40,922 nucleotides of DNA from DASUKL01 sp036278755 (lineage in GTDB: Bacteria; Chloroflexota; Limnocylindria; Limnocylindrales; CSP1-4), in contig DASUKL010000133.1 in assembly GCA_036278755.1 (NCBI GenBank), forward strand, positions 1 to 40,922. The letters are read 5' to 3'. Below are positions 23,437 to 31,823 of the stretch, in pieces; within the stretch, counting starts at the first letter, position 1; every line of letters begins with the position of its first letter. Below the pieces are notes generated by a model. It saw nothing but the letters and a program-made list of their open reading frames with translations, did no database searches and was not told the origin of the DNA. The position numbers were made by a program, and so were the translations under genes.

Positions 23437-24552
23437 ATGCCCGCTCCCTCCGACAGCCAGGCCCCGACTGCCTTCTTGGCCCTCATCGGACGGCGCGCCC
23501 TGGCCATCGCCGCCCTGGCCGTCGCCGCCACCGTGGTCGCGGCCCTGCTCCAGGTCGTGGGCCAGCACGGCGTGCCCGTCTTCGTGGCCTCGGCCGTGGC
23601 CCTGGCGGCCCTGGCCTTCCTCGTCGGGGAGGCGACCGACCAGTTGGGCGGGCGGCTGGGGCCGGGTGCCACGGGCGTCCTCCAGTCGGCCCTGGGCAAC
23701 CTGCCTGAGCTGTTCATCAGCCTCTTCGCCCTCCAGGCCGGCCTCGTCGTCGTCGTCCAGACGGCCCTCGTCGGGTCGATCCTGGCCAACTCGCTGCTGG
23801 TCCTGGGCCTGGCCTTCGTCTTCGGCGGCCTGCGTCACGGGGAGCAGCGCTTCGAGCGCGGCCCGGCCGGCATGATCGCCACGCTGCTCCTCCTGGCCAC
23901 GGCGGCGCTCACGATCCCGGCCCTGGCCACGGCCCCCGGCGCGCCGGACTTCGGCCACCCCGTCGACCTGTCGGTCGTCGTCTCGGTCGTCCTCCTGGTC
24001 ATCTTCGTGGCCAGCATCCCCTTCTCCATCGGTGGCGGCCAGGGTGCCAGCCATGGCGGGCTCGAGCTCGAGGCCGTCTGGCCGCTGGGGTTGGCGGTCG
24101 GCGTCCTGGCCATCGCCGGCGCCGGAGCGGCGCTCGTCTCGGACTGGTTCGTCGATTCGCTACAGCCCTCGATGGCGACCCTGGGCCTGTCGGAGGCCTT
24201 CGTCGGCCTGGTCGTCGTGGCCATCGCCGGCAACGCGGTGGAGAACGTGGTCGGGGTCCAGATGGCCGCCCGGGGCAAGCCGGACCTGGCCATCAGCCTC
24301 ATCCTCAACTCCAGCCTGCAGGTCGCCCTGGCCCTCGTCCCGGCCCTCGTCCTGATCAGCCTCGTCGTGGGGGCGGCGCCCATGACCCTCGTCCTGCCGC
24401 CGCTGTTCATCGGGGCCCTGGCCATGAGCGCCCTGCTGGGGGCGCTCATCACGGCCGACGGCAAGAGCACCTGGCTGGAGGGCCTGGCCCTGGTGGGGCT
24501 CTACGTGATCGTCGCCGCCTCGACCTGGTGGGGGCCGGTCGCGGGCAGCTGA
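23437..24552 (+). CDS. Calcium/proton exchanger (CaCA superfamily)
   Basis: The 371-residue membrane protein has about eleven hydrophobic segments and the two inverted alpha-repeat signatures of CAX-type exchangers. The first is GVLQSALGNLPELFISLFAL, the second GLVVVAIAGNAVENVVGVQM followed by LILNSSLQVALAL. The acidic residues in PELF and AVEN are the expected ion-binding sites. Such proteins export Ca2+ in exchange for protons. The ATG at 23437 coincides with the predicted transcript start. Confidence 0.9.
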   Translation: MPAPSDSQAPTAFLALIGRRALAIAALAVAATVVAALLQVVGQHGVPVFVASAVALAALAFLVGEATDQLGGRLGPGATGVLQSALGNLPELFISLFALQAGLVVVVQTALVGSILANSLLVLGLAFVFGGLRHGEQRFERGPAGMIATLLLLATAALTIPALATAPGAPDFGHPVDLSVVVSVVLLVIFVASIPFSIGGGQGASHGGLELEAVWPLGLAVGVLAIAGAGAALVSDWFVDSLQPSMATLGLSEAFVGLVVVAIAGNAVENVVGVQMAARGKPDLAISLILNSSLQVALALVPALVLISLVVGAAPMTLVLPPLFIGALAMSALLGALITADGKSTWLEGLALVGLYVIVAASTWWGPVAGS

Positions 24553-24637
24553 GTCTGCTTCGTCCGAGCGACTGCCGATCGGCGTCAGCCCCCCGCAGCC
24601 GGAAGCGAGGGCTGGGGAGCGAGGGCCGGGGCGGGCG

Positions 24638-24875
24638 TTTCCTCGCAGCGAATGGATGGGGCCGTTAGCGATGACCAGGCGACAGCCGAGGCCCGTCGAG
24701 CACGATCCATCCGCTCACGGCAAACGCCAGGCCACGAAGCCGGTCGTCGCGGATGGTCGGCGACGCCGACGCCTCGGATCATTCGCTCACGGCAAACGCC
24801 AGGCCACGAAGCGGGTCGTCGCGGATGGTCGGCGACGCCGACGCCGACGCCTCGGATCATCCGCTCGCGGCAAAC
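24638..24875 (+). repeat. 72-bp tandem repeat array with TTCGCT boxes (locus 2)
   Basis: Boxes begin at 24638 (TTTCCTCGCAGCGAATG), 24710, 24782 and 24860, spaced 72, 72 and 78; the last step has an extra GACGCC. The 24782 box reads TTCGCTCACGGCAAA and is followed by CGCCAGGCCACGAAGC. Spacers of copies two and three are almost identical. Read in the opposite sense, locus 1 (5706 to 5333) has the same head, the same first step of 72 and shared words (CTCGCAGCGAATG, ATCATTCGCT, GCCxGGCCACG). The array fills the convergent gap between the exchanger and the thioesterase; no gene is supported within 24553-24946. Confidence 0.9.
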
Positions 24876-24946
24876 ACGATGGCCCAGGCGAACGGGCGCG
24901 GGCGCCTTGCCCAGCTCCGTTCGGCTCAGCCGCTGCCGCTCAGCCC

Positions 24947-25447
24947 TCAGCCGGCCGCCGGTCGGGGCGGGATCGGCCGGCCCTCGAAGGCCGCGACGAG
25001 CGCCAGGAAGTCGGCCGGCAGGCGCGTCGCTCGTCCGCTGCGGCGCTCGACGAAGACCTGGACCGAGTCGCCCTCGGCGACCAGCCGGCCCGGGCCGTCG
25101 CGCGCGTCGGCCGCGGCGCTGAGGCGGTAGGCCATGCCGAACGAGCTGCGGCCGGCCCACGTCGTCCGGCAGGCCAGCTCGAGCCCCTCACCGAAGAAGG
25201 CCGGGGCCCGATAGTCGATCCGGAGGCTGGCCACGACGACGCTTGCCGCCTCCTCCAGCGTGTCCTCGAAGCCTCTTCCCGTGACCGCCTTGAAGTAGCC
25301 CGCCCGGCCGGCCTCGAAGTAGGTCACGTAGGCGGCGTTGTTGACGTGGCCCATGGCGTCGGTGTCGCCGAAGCGGATCTCGATGGGTCGGCCATAGACG
25401 AACAGGTCCGCGGTGCTCGGATGCACCACCTCGAGCCGCTCGCTCAT
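24947..25447 (-). CDS. Hot-dog-fold acyl-CoA thioesterase (YbgC/FadM-like)
   Basis: The 166-residue protein has the 4-hydroxybenzoyl-CoA thioesterase signature RFGDTDAMGHVNNAAY with the catalytic aspartate, followed by FEAGRAGYFKAV. It should hydrolyse an acyl-CoA to the free acid. The ATG overlaps the stop of the S53 peptidase gene (ATGA), making it the third gene of a GNAT - S53 - thioesterase operon. The shared purpose of those three is not obvious. Confidence 0.88.
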   Translation of the reverse strand: MSERLEVVHPSTADLFVYGRPIEIRFGDTDAMGHVNNAAYVTYFEAGRAGYFKAVTGRGFEDTLEEAASVVVASLRIDYRAPAFFGEGLELACRTTWAGRSSFGMAYRLSAAADARDGPGRLVAEGDSVQVFVERRSGRATRLPADFLALVAAFEGRPIPPRPAAG

Positions 25448-27138
25448 CGGCGGGCCCGAGCCGTGGCAGCCTTGGGTGCGGCGACGCGGAGGGCTGCTGC
25501 CAGCCGAGCGCCGTCGGGCGAACCGAGGCCGGAGCAGGCGTCCCAGCCCGGCCCGGCCGCATAGGCGCCGTTCGAGCCGGACGTCACGTCGCGCAGATCG
25601 GCGGCCAGGCCATACAGCCGGGGCGCCAGCGCCCCCAAGCCCGAACCCTTCGCGCCGCCCGAACCCTTAGCACCCGAGTCCTTGGCGGCCGAGCTCCCAG
25701 CGCCCGGATCCTTGGCGGCCGAGCTCCCGACGCCCGAGCCTCCAGCACCGAGTTGGACCAGCCGAGCGATCAGGCCGGCCCACAGCGGAGCCACCGCGCT
25801 CGTCCCGCCGTAGACCGCGTCGTGACCGTCGACGCGGACCCGATAGCCGGTCTGCGGGTCGGCGTCGCCACTGACGTCGGGCACGCCGCGACCCTTCCGC
25901 GCGCCCGGGTTGGCCGAGGCCGGCACGCCCGCCGAACGCTGCCACGCGGGCAGGGCGTAGACGTCGCTGACCCCGCCGCCGGTCGCGCCCCCGCCGGGCC
26001 CGTCGTTCCAGGCCGACTCCGCGCCGATCGCCTGCCCGGCGGCCTCGAGCCGCGTCCCTCCGCAGCCCAGGGCCTGGGGGGAGGAGGCGGGGTAGTCGAC
26101 GTGGGCCCGGCCGTCGGTCATGGCGTCCGAGGAGCCGTTGTCGCCCGCCGCGCAGCACACCGTGACGCCCAGCAGGGCCGCGTCGCCGAAGGCCGCGTCG
26201 AGGGCAGCCCGGGCCTGGCCACTCCACTCCGCCTCCGGGGCGCCCCAGCTGATGGACAGGGCGACCGGCGTGGGCGAGGCATGGACGGCCTGAGTCACCC
26301 CATCGAGGAAGCCGCGGTCGGTGTTGGGCGCGAACCAGACCGCCAGGCGGGCGGCGGGCGCGATGGCCCCCGCGACCTCGAGGTCGAGCATGACCTCGCC
26401 GTCGGGACCGTTAGGATCGCCCGTGGGCGCGTCCGCCGCGCCGTCCACGCCGTGGGTCGCGACCGTCGGTGAGGTCAGGCCGAGCCCCGTGAAGTAGGCC
26501 TCCAGGTCCTCCGCCCGATGCCCACCGCCCAGCTCCAGGAAGGCCATCGTCGTGTCTCGCCCGTCGGCCTCGGCTGGGAAGCCATAGAGCGCCGCGACCT
26601 GGGGCGGCGTGTAGCTCAGCGCGGCCGCGCGGGCAGCGATGCCGGGCGCGGAGGGGAAGGGCCGGAACTGGGTCCGGGCTTGGGGTCGGTCGTCGAAGCC
26701 CAGGACGGCCAGGACATGGGGCCGCAGCTGGGGGGGTAGGCGGACCGGACCGCGATGGCTGCGATGGGCCGCACTGGACCTTGGCGCGACCTTGGATCGG
26801 GCCGCCGACGAGACGGTATCCGCCGGCGAGACGCCGTCGCGGACGAAGCGCTCGAGGCGAACGCCGAAGGCCGCTGCGCAGGCCTCGGCACTGCCGGCCA
26901 GGCAGACGCAGCGCCGGCGAGTGTCCGCGTCGGTCACCTCCAGCCCGGCCGTGTGGGCGAAGCGTTCGACGGCCCGGACCGCCGCCCCATCGGCCCCCAG
27001 GACGCCCCGGCGCCGGCGGCGTAGGACGACGGTCAGCTCGACGCGGGCGCCCGGGTCGGCCGGGCCCACCGACCGATGACGGGCCAGCGGCGGACGGCTC
27101 CCGCGGAGGGGCTGGAGGTCGGCTCGGATCGGGCTCAC
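25444..27138 (-). CDS. S53 family serine-carboxyl peptidase (kumamolisin/sedolisin type) with pro-domain
   Basis: The 564-residue protein has an N-terminal pro-kumamolisin activation domain (about 30-180) and then the catalytic domain. The Glu-Asp-Ser triad is E248 and D252 in GEVMLDLEVAG and S447 in YGGTSAVAPLW, with the oxyanion D333 in CCAAGDNGSSD. The 4-, 81- and 114-residue spacings agree with those of kumamolisin. The C-terminal calcium site is present (RDVTSGSNG, GWDACSGLGSPDG). Residues 465-500 are an unusual Gly/Ser/Ala/Lys repeat, made by a 30-bp DNA repeat (CTTGGCGGCC at 25681 and 25711), between the serine and the calcium site. No signal peptide is visible. The GTG start overlaps the upstream stop (GTGA). 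Confidence 0.9.
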   Translation of the reverse strand: MSPIRADLQPLRGSRPPLARHRSVGPADPGARVELTVVLRRRRRGVLGADGAAVRAVERFAHTAGLEVTDADTRRRCVCLAGSAEACAAAFGVRLERFVRDGVSPADTVSSAARSKVAPRSSAAHRSHRGPVRLPPQLRPHVLAVLGFDDRPQARTQFRPFPSAPGIAARAAALSYTPPQVAALYGFPAEADGRDTTMAFLELGGGHRAEDLEAYFTGLGLTSPTVATHGVDGAADAPTGDPNGPDGEVMLDLEVAGAIAPAARLAVWFAPNTDRGFLDGVTQAVHASPTPVALSISWGAPEAEWSGQARAALDAAFGDAALLGVTVCCAAGDNGSSDAMTDGRAHVDYPASSPQALGCGGTRLEAAGQAIGAESAWNDGPGGGATGGGVSDVYALPAWQRSAGVPASANPGARKGRGVPDVSGDADPQTGYRVRVDGHDAVYGGTSAVAPLWAGLIARLVQLGAGGSGVGSSAAKDPGAGSSAAKDSGAKGSGGAKGSGLGALAPRLYGLAADLRDVTSGSNGAYAAGPGWDACSGLGSPDGARLAAALRVAAPKAATARARR

Positions 27139-27725
27139 TTGACGGGCTCTTCGGGCAGGTCAGCCCGTCGCTCCGCGGCCAGGTCGGCGGGCAGGAGGGA
27201 GAACATCACGCAGTCGCGGGGCTGGCCCAGGCGGTCAGCGTAGGCTCGCAACACCCCTTCCCGGGTGAAGCCGGCTCGCTCGGCCACGCGCTGCGAGGAG
27301 AGGTTGTCGTCGAGCGTATAGAGGCTCAGGCGCACGAGGTCGAAGGTCGGGATCGACCAGGCGGCCAGGAGCCGGACGGCTCGGGTCATGATCCCGCGAC
27401 CGCGGCCCCAGGGCGCCAGCCAGTAGCCCACCATGGCCCGTCGCGGCCAACCCACGTGGAGCGTCACGACGCCCAGGAAGCGGCCGTCGGCCCGATCGAG
27501 GATGGCGAAGTTGGCGGCCACCCCCTCGTCCCAGGCGCGGGAGGTGGCGCCGGCGAAGGCCTCCGCGTCGGTCATCCGATAGGGCTGGGGGATGGGGATG
27601 AAGTGCGCGATCAAGGGATCCTGGCAGGCGGCGTGGATGTCGGCCGCGTCGCTCGGCTCGATGGGCCGCAGCCGGACCGCCTCGTCGGCGAGCGGCGGAT
27701 CCGGGCGTGGCAGGGGCTTGGCCAT
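27135..27725 (-). CDS. GNAT family N-acetyltransferase (RimJ/RimL-like)
   Basis: The 196-residue protein fits the ribosomal-protein-type acetyltransferases. It begins LRPIEPSDAADIHAACQDP and contains VGYWLAPWGRGRGIMTRAVRLL, the acetyl-CoA loop, then LYTLDDNLSSQRVAERAGF. The acceptor is unknown; RimJ/L-like enzymes modify protein N-termini, but also small molecules. It is the first gene of the operon that continues with the S53 peptidase. TAGCCT lies 9 nt before the ATG. Confidence 0.87.
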   Translation of the reverse strand: MAKPLPRPDPPLADEAVRLRPIEPSDAADIHAACQDPLIAHFIPIPQPYRMTDAEAFAGATSRAWDEGVAANFAILDRADGRFLGVVTLHVGWPRRAMVGYWLAPWGRGRGIMTRAVRLLAAWSIPTFDLVRLSLYTLDDNLSSQRVAERAGFTREGVLRAYADRLGQPRDCVMFSLLPADLAAERRADLPEEPVK

Positions 27726-27734
27726 GACCGACCG

Positions 27735-27740
27735 AGGCTA
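27735..27740 (-). promoter_or_regulatory. -10 element TAGCCT of the GNAT-S53-thioesterase operon
   Basis: On the minus strand TAGCCT is followed by 9 bases and the ATG at 27725, giving a predicted leader of about 3 nt. Confidence 0.5.
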
Positions 27741-27832
27741 GCACGCGGCCCGCGCGGACTCACCCGCTCATGCCAGACGATCCCACGCTGTCAAGGCCGG
27801 TCGTCGGGCGCGCTGTGCAGCTTCGGAGTGCG

Positions 27833-27850
27833 CGGACCGGCAGAGGTCCG
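27833..27850 (-). terminator. Inverted repeat after the copper ATPase gene
   Basis: CGGACC-GGCAGA-GGTCCG forms a six-pair stem with a six-base loop 13 bases beyond the stop of the ATPase gene. It may end that transcript before the next promoter at 27740. No U-tract is present. Confidence 0.35.
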
Positions 27851-27862
27851 GCACCGAGGCGA

Positions 27863-30352
27863 TCAGACGCGGACGGGCACGCTCCGCAGCCGCAGGGAGT
27901 TGCCGACCACGCTGACCGAGCTGAAGGCCATGGCCGCCGCAGCCAGGACCGGATCGAGGGTCAGGCCGAAGGACGGGTACAGGACGCCCATGGCCACCGG
28001 GATCAGGGCCACGTTGTAGGCAAAAGCCCAGAAGAGGTTCTGGTGGATCGCGCGGAGCGTGGAGCGGGCCAGGCCCACGGCTGCCGGGACGAGCCGCGGA
28101 TCGCCGCCCACCAGCGTGACGTCGGCTGTCTCGAGGGCCACGTCCGAGCCGCTGCCGATGGCCACGCCCAGGTCCGCCTGGGCCAGCGCGGGCGCGTCGT
28201 TGATGCCGTCGCCGACCATGGCCACGCGGCGTCCTTCGGCTTGAAGTGCCCGCACTCGGTCCGCCTTGCCGCCCGGCAGGACCTCGGCCAGGACGCGCTC
28301 CGCGGGGATGCCGACCTGGGCCGCCACGGCCGCCGCGGTGGCCCGGCGATCGCCGGTCACGAGCCAGACTTGGAGGCCCTCCGCCTCGAGGCGAGCGACA
28401 GCCTCGGCCGCTCCCGGACGGACCTCGTCGGCGACGCCAAGGACGCCCGCCGCCCGACCGTCGACGGCCACGAGCACGGGCGTCCGACCCGCCTCCGCCT
28501 GAGCCTGGGCCAACAGCTCGAGAGGCTCGATCTCGGCCCCCTGAGCCTCGAGGAACCGCCGGCTGCCGACGAGCACCCGACGGCCGTCGACGGTGGCCTG
28601 GACGCCGCCGCCGGCCTCGGCGCTGAAGTCGGTCGCAAGGGGTAAGGCGCCGGAGCTCGGCTGCCCGGTCGCCGTCGACTGTCGAGGGCCCACGTTCGGC
28701 TGTTCGGACGTCGATCGCACGTCGCCGGAAGCGGTTCGGGCCGCCGCGACGAGGGCCGCCGCCAACGGATGCTCGCTCCCGACCTCGGCCGCGCCCGCCA
28801 GGCGGAGGAGCTCCCGGTCCGTCCAGCCAGCGGCCGGGCTGACCGCGGCCACGGTCGGACGGCCCAGGGTCAAGGTCCCGGTCTTGTCCAGGATCACGGT
28901 GTCGATGCGGCCGGCGCTCTCCAGGGCCTCGCCGCCACGGACCAGGATGCCGGCTTCCGCGCCGCGGCCCGTGCCGACCATGATGGCCGTCGGCGTGGCC
29001 AGGCCCAGGGCGCAGGGACAGGCCACGATGAGGACCGCGATGCCGGCCACGAGGGCATGGACGAAGGCCGGCTCCGGCCCGATGAGCAGCCAGACGATGA
29101 AGGTCAGCCCTGCGGCCACCATGACCGCCGGGACGAACACCGAGGCGACCCGGTCGGCCAGGCGCTGGATGGGCGCCTTGGACCCCTGAGCCCGTTCGAC
29201 CTGACGAACGATGCCGGCCAGGACCGTATCGGCTCCGATATGCGTGGCGCGCATGACGAAGCTGCCTCCGGTATTGAGCGTGGCCCCGATGACCTGGTCG
29301 CCGGTGGCCTTGGCCACAGGCAGCGACTCGCCGGTCAGCATCGACTCGTCGACGGCCGAGGTGCCCGCCACGACGAGACCGTCGGTGGGCACCTTGTCGC
29401 CGGGCCGGACGCGCAGCAGGTCGCCCGGCTGGACGTCCGCCAGAGGGATCTCGGTCTCATCCCCGCTGGTCCCGTCGGCGCCGTCCGCGGCGAGGCGGCG
29501 GGCCGTCGGCGGCTGGAGATCGATGAGGGCCCGGATGGCGCTGGCCGCCCGACCCCTGGCCCGAGCCTCTAGCCAACGCCCGGCGAGGATGAGGCCGACG
29601 ATGAGGGCCGCACTGTCGAAATAAGTGGCCGGGCCCTGACCGGCCGATGTCACCAGCTCCGGCCAGGTCGCGACCAGAGCGCTGTAGCCCCAGGCGGCCA
29701 GGGTGCCCACGGCCACGAGCGTGTCCATCGTGGCGTCGCCGTGGCGAGCGGCCTTCCAGGCCGCCCGCAGGAAGCGGCCGCCGGCCCAGAACTCGACCAG
29801 GGTCGCCGGCCAGAGGGCCAGGGCATTCGCCGCTCCCATGGTCAGGCCGAGCGGATCGGCCATGAGGACCATGATCCCGATGGCCACGCCGATGGCCACG
29901 AGGGCCTGGGTCGCCAGCCGGCGCTGCTCGCGGGCCCGCTCCCGCTCATCGGCCGCAGCGCTCGCGGCCCAGCCGGCGGGAGCTGCCGCGGTGGACACCA
30001 TGGGGACGCCGGGGGCGGAGGCGGCGCCTTCGAGACGTCCGGCTCCCGTGTTCGGGTCTGGGCGGACCTCGTAGCCGGCCGATTCGACCGCCTTCACCAG
30101 CTCCGAGCGCCCGGCCACCGCGGGGTCGAAACGGACCGTGGCCCGCTCCGTGGCCAGGTTCACACTGGCTGAGAGCACGCCGTCCGTGCGGCCCAGGAAC
30201 CGCTCGATCCGATTCACGCACGAGGCGCAGGTCATGCCCTCGATGGGTAGCACGATCTCGATGGGGCTCGTCGGGGCAGGAGGCTGCGTCGCGCCGGTGT
30301 CCGACGCGGCGGAGGTCCGGGACGCAGGCGGCGTCGTGGCTTCGGTCGTCAT
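27863..30352 (-). CDS. Heavy-metal P1B-type ATPase, CopA-like copper exporter
   Basis: The 829-residue membrane pump exports Cu(I) using ATP. It has one N-terminal metal-binding domain with GMTCASC (C42, C45). The transmembrane metal site CPC is at 445-447 (IVACPCALGLATPT). The phosphorylation site is D489 in DKTGTLT, the HP motif is at 528-529 (GSEHPL), and GDGINDAPALAQAD is near the end. The CPC and GMTCASC motifs favour copper or silver over zinc. Residues about 541-572 are a low-complexity insertion after the HP motif. A CsoR/RcnR-type operator overlaps its promoter and start codon, which predicts metal-induced derepression; no csoR gene is in the window. Confidence 0.93.
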   Translation of the reverse strand: MTTEATTPPASRTSAASDTGATQPPAPTSPIEIVLPIEGMTCASCVNRIERFLGRTDGVLSASVNLATERATVRFDPAVAGRSELVKAVESAGYEVRPDPNTGAGRLEGAASAPGVPMVSTAAAPAGWAASAAADERERAREQRRLATQALVAIGVAIGIMVLMADPLGLTMGAANALALWPATLVEFWAGGRFLRAAWKAARHGDATMDTLVAVGTLAAWGYSALVATWPELVTSAGQGPATYFDSAALIVGLILAGRWLEARARGRAASAIRALIDLQPPTARRLAADGADGTSGDETEIPLADVQPGDLLRVRPGDKVPTDGLVVAGTSAVDESMLTGESLPVAKATGDQVIGATLNTGGSFVMRATHIGADTVLAGIVRQVERAQGSKAPIQRLADRVASVFVPAVMVAAGLTFIVWLLIGPEPAFVHALVAGIAVLIVACPCALGLATPTAIMVGTGRGAEAGILVRGGEALESAGRIDTVILDKTGTLTLGRPTVAAVSPAAGWTDRELLRLAGAAEVGSEHPLAAALVAAARTASGDVRSTSEQPNVGPRQSTATGQPSSGALPLATDFSAEAGGGVQATVDGRRVLVGSRRFLEAQGAEIEPLELLAQAQAEAGRTPVLVAVDGRAAGVLGVADEVRPGAAEAVARLEAEGLQVWLVTGDRRATAAAVAAQVGIPAERVLAEVLPGGKADRVRALQAEGRRVAMVGDGINDAPALAQADLGVAIGSGSDVALETADVTLVGGDPRLVPAAVGLARSTLRAIHQNLFWAFAYNVALIPVAMGVLYPSFGLTLDPVLAAAAMAFSSVSVVGNSLRLRSVPVRV

Positions 30353-30367
30353 ACTCCCCCGGAGTAT
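30351..30367. promoter_or_regulatory. Palindromic operator at the copper ATPase start, CsoR/RcnR-like
   Basis: ATACTCC-CCC-GGAGTAT is a perfect 7-3-7 inverted repeat. Its core TACT-N7-AGTA with a run of five C/G pairs matches the layout of RcnR/CsoR-family sites (a G-tract between inverted TACT/AGTA). It covers the -10 element, the predicted transcript start and the first two bases of the ATG, so a bound repressor would block initiation directly. Confidence 0.6.
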
Positions 30368-30368
30368 A
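30363..30368 (-). promoter_or_regulatory. -10 element TATACT of the copper ATPase gene
   Basis: TATACT on the minus strand, 10 nt before the ATG at 30352, is the closest match to the consensus in the window. It is embedded in the palindromic operator. The predicted leader is about 4 nt. Confidence 0.6.
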
Positions 30369-30517
30369 CCAGTCCTGCGCCCTGGACGGCCACATGGGTG
30401 TTGACCGGCCGATCGGACGGCGTATGCTGCCTCGACAGCATCGTTCGATGGATCGGATGGAAGATGGGGCGGCGACGTGGATCACCTGCACTCGACGTGG
30501 ATCACCCGCAGTCGTTG

Positions 30518-30925
30518 ATGCGTCAGTCTTCATCGGCCGCGATGGCCGTCGTCCTTGTTGTCGTGGCGGTCGGGCTCCTTGGCTGTTCAGCCACTCCTGG
30601 CGCCTCGATCGTGGCCGTCCGGACCAGGCCGCCGGCCCCCTCCGGGCAGCAGATCCTCTGCTCCGTAGCCCTTCATGTGCCCTTCACCCTCGTGGGGGAC
30701 CCGACGGCCGATCCGCCGGACTGGGGGGTGACCCGCGCCGATGCGCGTCGCTTCGACATCGTCTGGCCGGCCGGCTTCACCGCTCGCTTCGATCCGGACC
30801 TGGAGATCCTCGACCCATCGGGCGCCGTCGTCGCCCGCGCCGGCACGATCAGCGACGCCGGCGGCACGGGAGATGATCAGACGGTCTGGATCTGTGGCAT
30901 CGGCGGCAAGACCTACACGCACTGA
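30518..30925 (+). CDS. Small predicted lipoprotein of unknown function
   Basis: The 135-residue protein starts with a lipoprotein signal: a short polar stretch, a hydrophobic core (residues 7-21) and the lipobox LLGC with C23 as the lipidated residue. The mature part has no domain I recognise. It contains the words SGQQILCSVALHVPFTLVGD and a C-terminal CGIGGKTYTH, with two further cysteines. The ATG at 30518 is chosen because the signal begins there; the frame is open to 30398. A TATGCT element at 30423-30428 would give a leader of about 80 nt that includes the 14-bp direct repeat CGACGTGGATCACC at 30473 and 30493. It is divergent from the copper ATPase, but a link to copper is only a guess. 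Confidence 0.65.
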   Translation: MRQSSSAAMAVVLVVVAVGLLGCSATPGASIVAVRTRPPAPSGQQILCSVALHVPFTLVGDPTADPPDWGVTRADARRFDIVWPAGFTARFDPDLEILDPSGAVVARAGTISDAGGTGDDQTVWICGIGGKTYTH

Positions 30926-30967
30926 CGCAGCCCACCGGCACGGAGCCGTCTCGCCACGAGGTGGCGT

Positions 30968-30973
30968 TACCAT
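30968..30973 (+). promoter_or_regulatory. -10 element TACCAT of the ogt-type gene
   Basis: TACCAT is followed by 9 bases and the ATG at 30983, giving a predicted leader of about 3 nt. Confidence 0.5.
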
Positions 30974-30982
30974 CGACCGCTG

Positions 30983-31627
30983 ATGCGCGATACCACCGGC
31001 GTTCGACAGGCCGCGAACCAGGACCTGGCCGTCACCACGCTCGCCTCACCCTGGGGTCCCGTCGTCGTGGCCGCCAGCGCAGCTGGGGTGGTGGGGGTCG
31101 AGCTGGGCGGCGAACCGGTCGCCGTGCGTCGGCGGCTCGAGGGCCGTTCATCGGCATCCGGCGGATCGTCGGCGCCACGCCGGTCGTCGGCGCCTCGCGG
31201 GTCGTCGATGCCACGCGGGTCGTCGCCAGGATCGGGCGGGTCGTCCGTACGGGCCAGCGCCCACCTCGATCGGGCGACGCATGAGCTCGAACTCGCGATG
31301 GCCGGAGAGCCATCCGAAGTGGCGCAGGTGCCCATCGACTGGACCGATCTCCCGAGCTTCGACCGGCGGGTCCTGCAGGCGGCCCGCCAAGTGGCCTGGG
31401 GCGAGACGGCGACCTACGGCGAGCTGGGCAGGCGCATCGGAGCGCCGCGGGCTGCTCGAGCGGTGGGCGGGGCGATCGGGCGCAACCGGTTCTGGCTGCT
31501 CGTGCCCTGCCACCGCATCGTGGCCGCCGGAGGTCGGATCGGCGGGTACGGCGGCGCGCCATACGGCATCGAGTTGAAGCGCGAGCTCCTGGCCCGCGAG
31601 GGCACGGTCGTCAGCCTCGCCCGCTAG
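30983..31627 (+). CDS. ogt: Methylated-DNA--protein-cysteine S-methyltransferase
   Basis: The enzyme removes alkyl groups from O6-guanine by transfer to its own cysteine. The active site LVPCHRIVAAGGRIGGYGG is present with C176, preceded by GAPRAARAVGGAIGRN, the DNA-binding arginine and asparagine-hinge segment. At 214 residues it is longer than the usual 155-180. The extra length is a serine/proline/arginine repeat at residues 55-90, built from an 18-bp DNA unit (TCGTCG at 31166, 31184, 31202 and 31220) in the loop between the N-terminal strand region and the first helices. A repeat field follows the stop. Confidence 0.9.
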   Translation: MRDTTGVRQAANQDLAVTTLASPWGPVVVAASAAGVVGVELGGEPVAVRRRLEGRSSASGGSSAPRRSSAPRGSSMPRGSSPGSGGSSVRASAHLDRATHELELAMAGEPSEVAQVPIDWTDLPSFDRRVLQAARQVAWGETATYGELGRRIGAPRAARAVGGAIGRNRFWLLVPCHRIVAAGGRIGGYGGAPYGIELKRELLAREGTVVSLAR

Positions 31628-31660
31628 AGGCCGCCACGGCGCCGAGGCCGATACCGGCCA

Positions 31661-31820
31661 GGCAGCGGGCCGCGTCAGCGCGCCGAGGCCCGGCACGCGA
31701 GCGGAGGCAGCGGGCCGCGTCAGGGCCGAAGGCCATCACGGCCAGAAGGCAGCGGGGACCGGCAAGGCGCCGAAGGCCATCACGGCCAGAAGGCAGCGGG
31801 GCCCGGCAAGGCACCGAAGC
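31661..31820. repeat. Degenerate 42-45-bp tandem repeats
   Basis: GGCAGCGGG begins at 31661, 31706, 31748 and 31792. The copies from 31725 and 31769 (GCCGAAGGCCATCACGGCCA) are nearly identical over 44 bases. The internal GGCCATCACGGCC can fold. No coding sequence is supported. Confidence 0.8.
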
Positions 31821-31823
31821 CCA

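Noticed and set aside
24652..25130. Plus-strand frames rich in arginine over the second array and the thioesterase gene
   Set aside because: They are GC-driven open frames antisense to a well-supported thioesterase or made of repeats.
30398..30517. Upstream start for the lipoprotein gene
   Set aside because: The 40 extra residues would bury the lipoprotein signal, and the predicted transcript begins after that codon.
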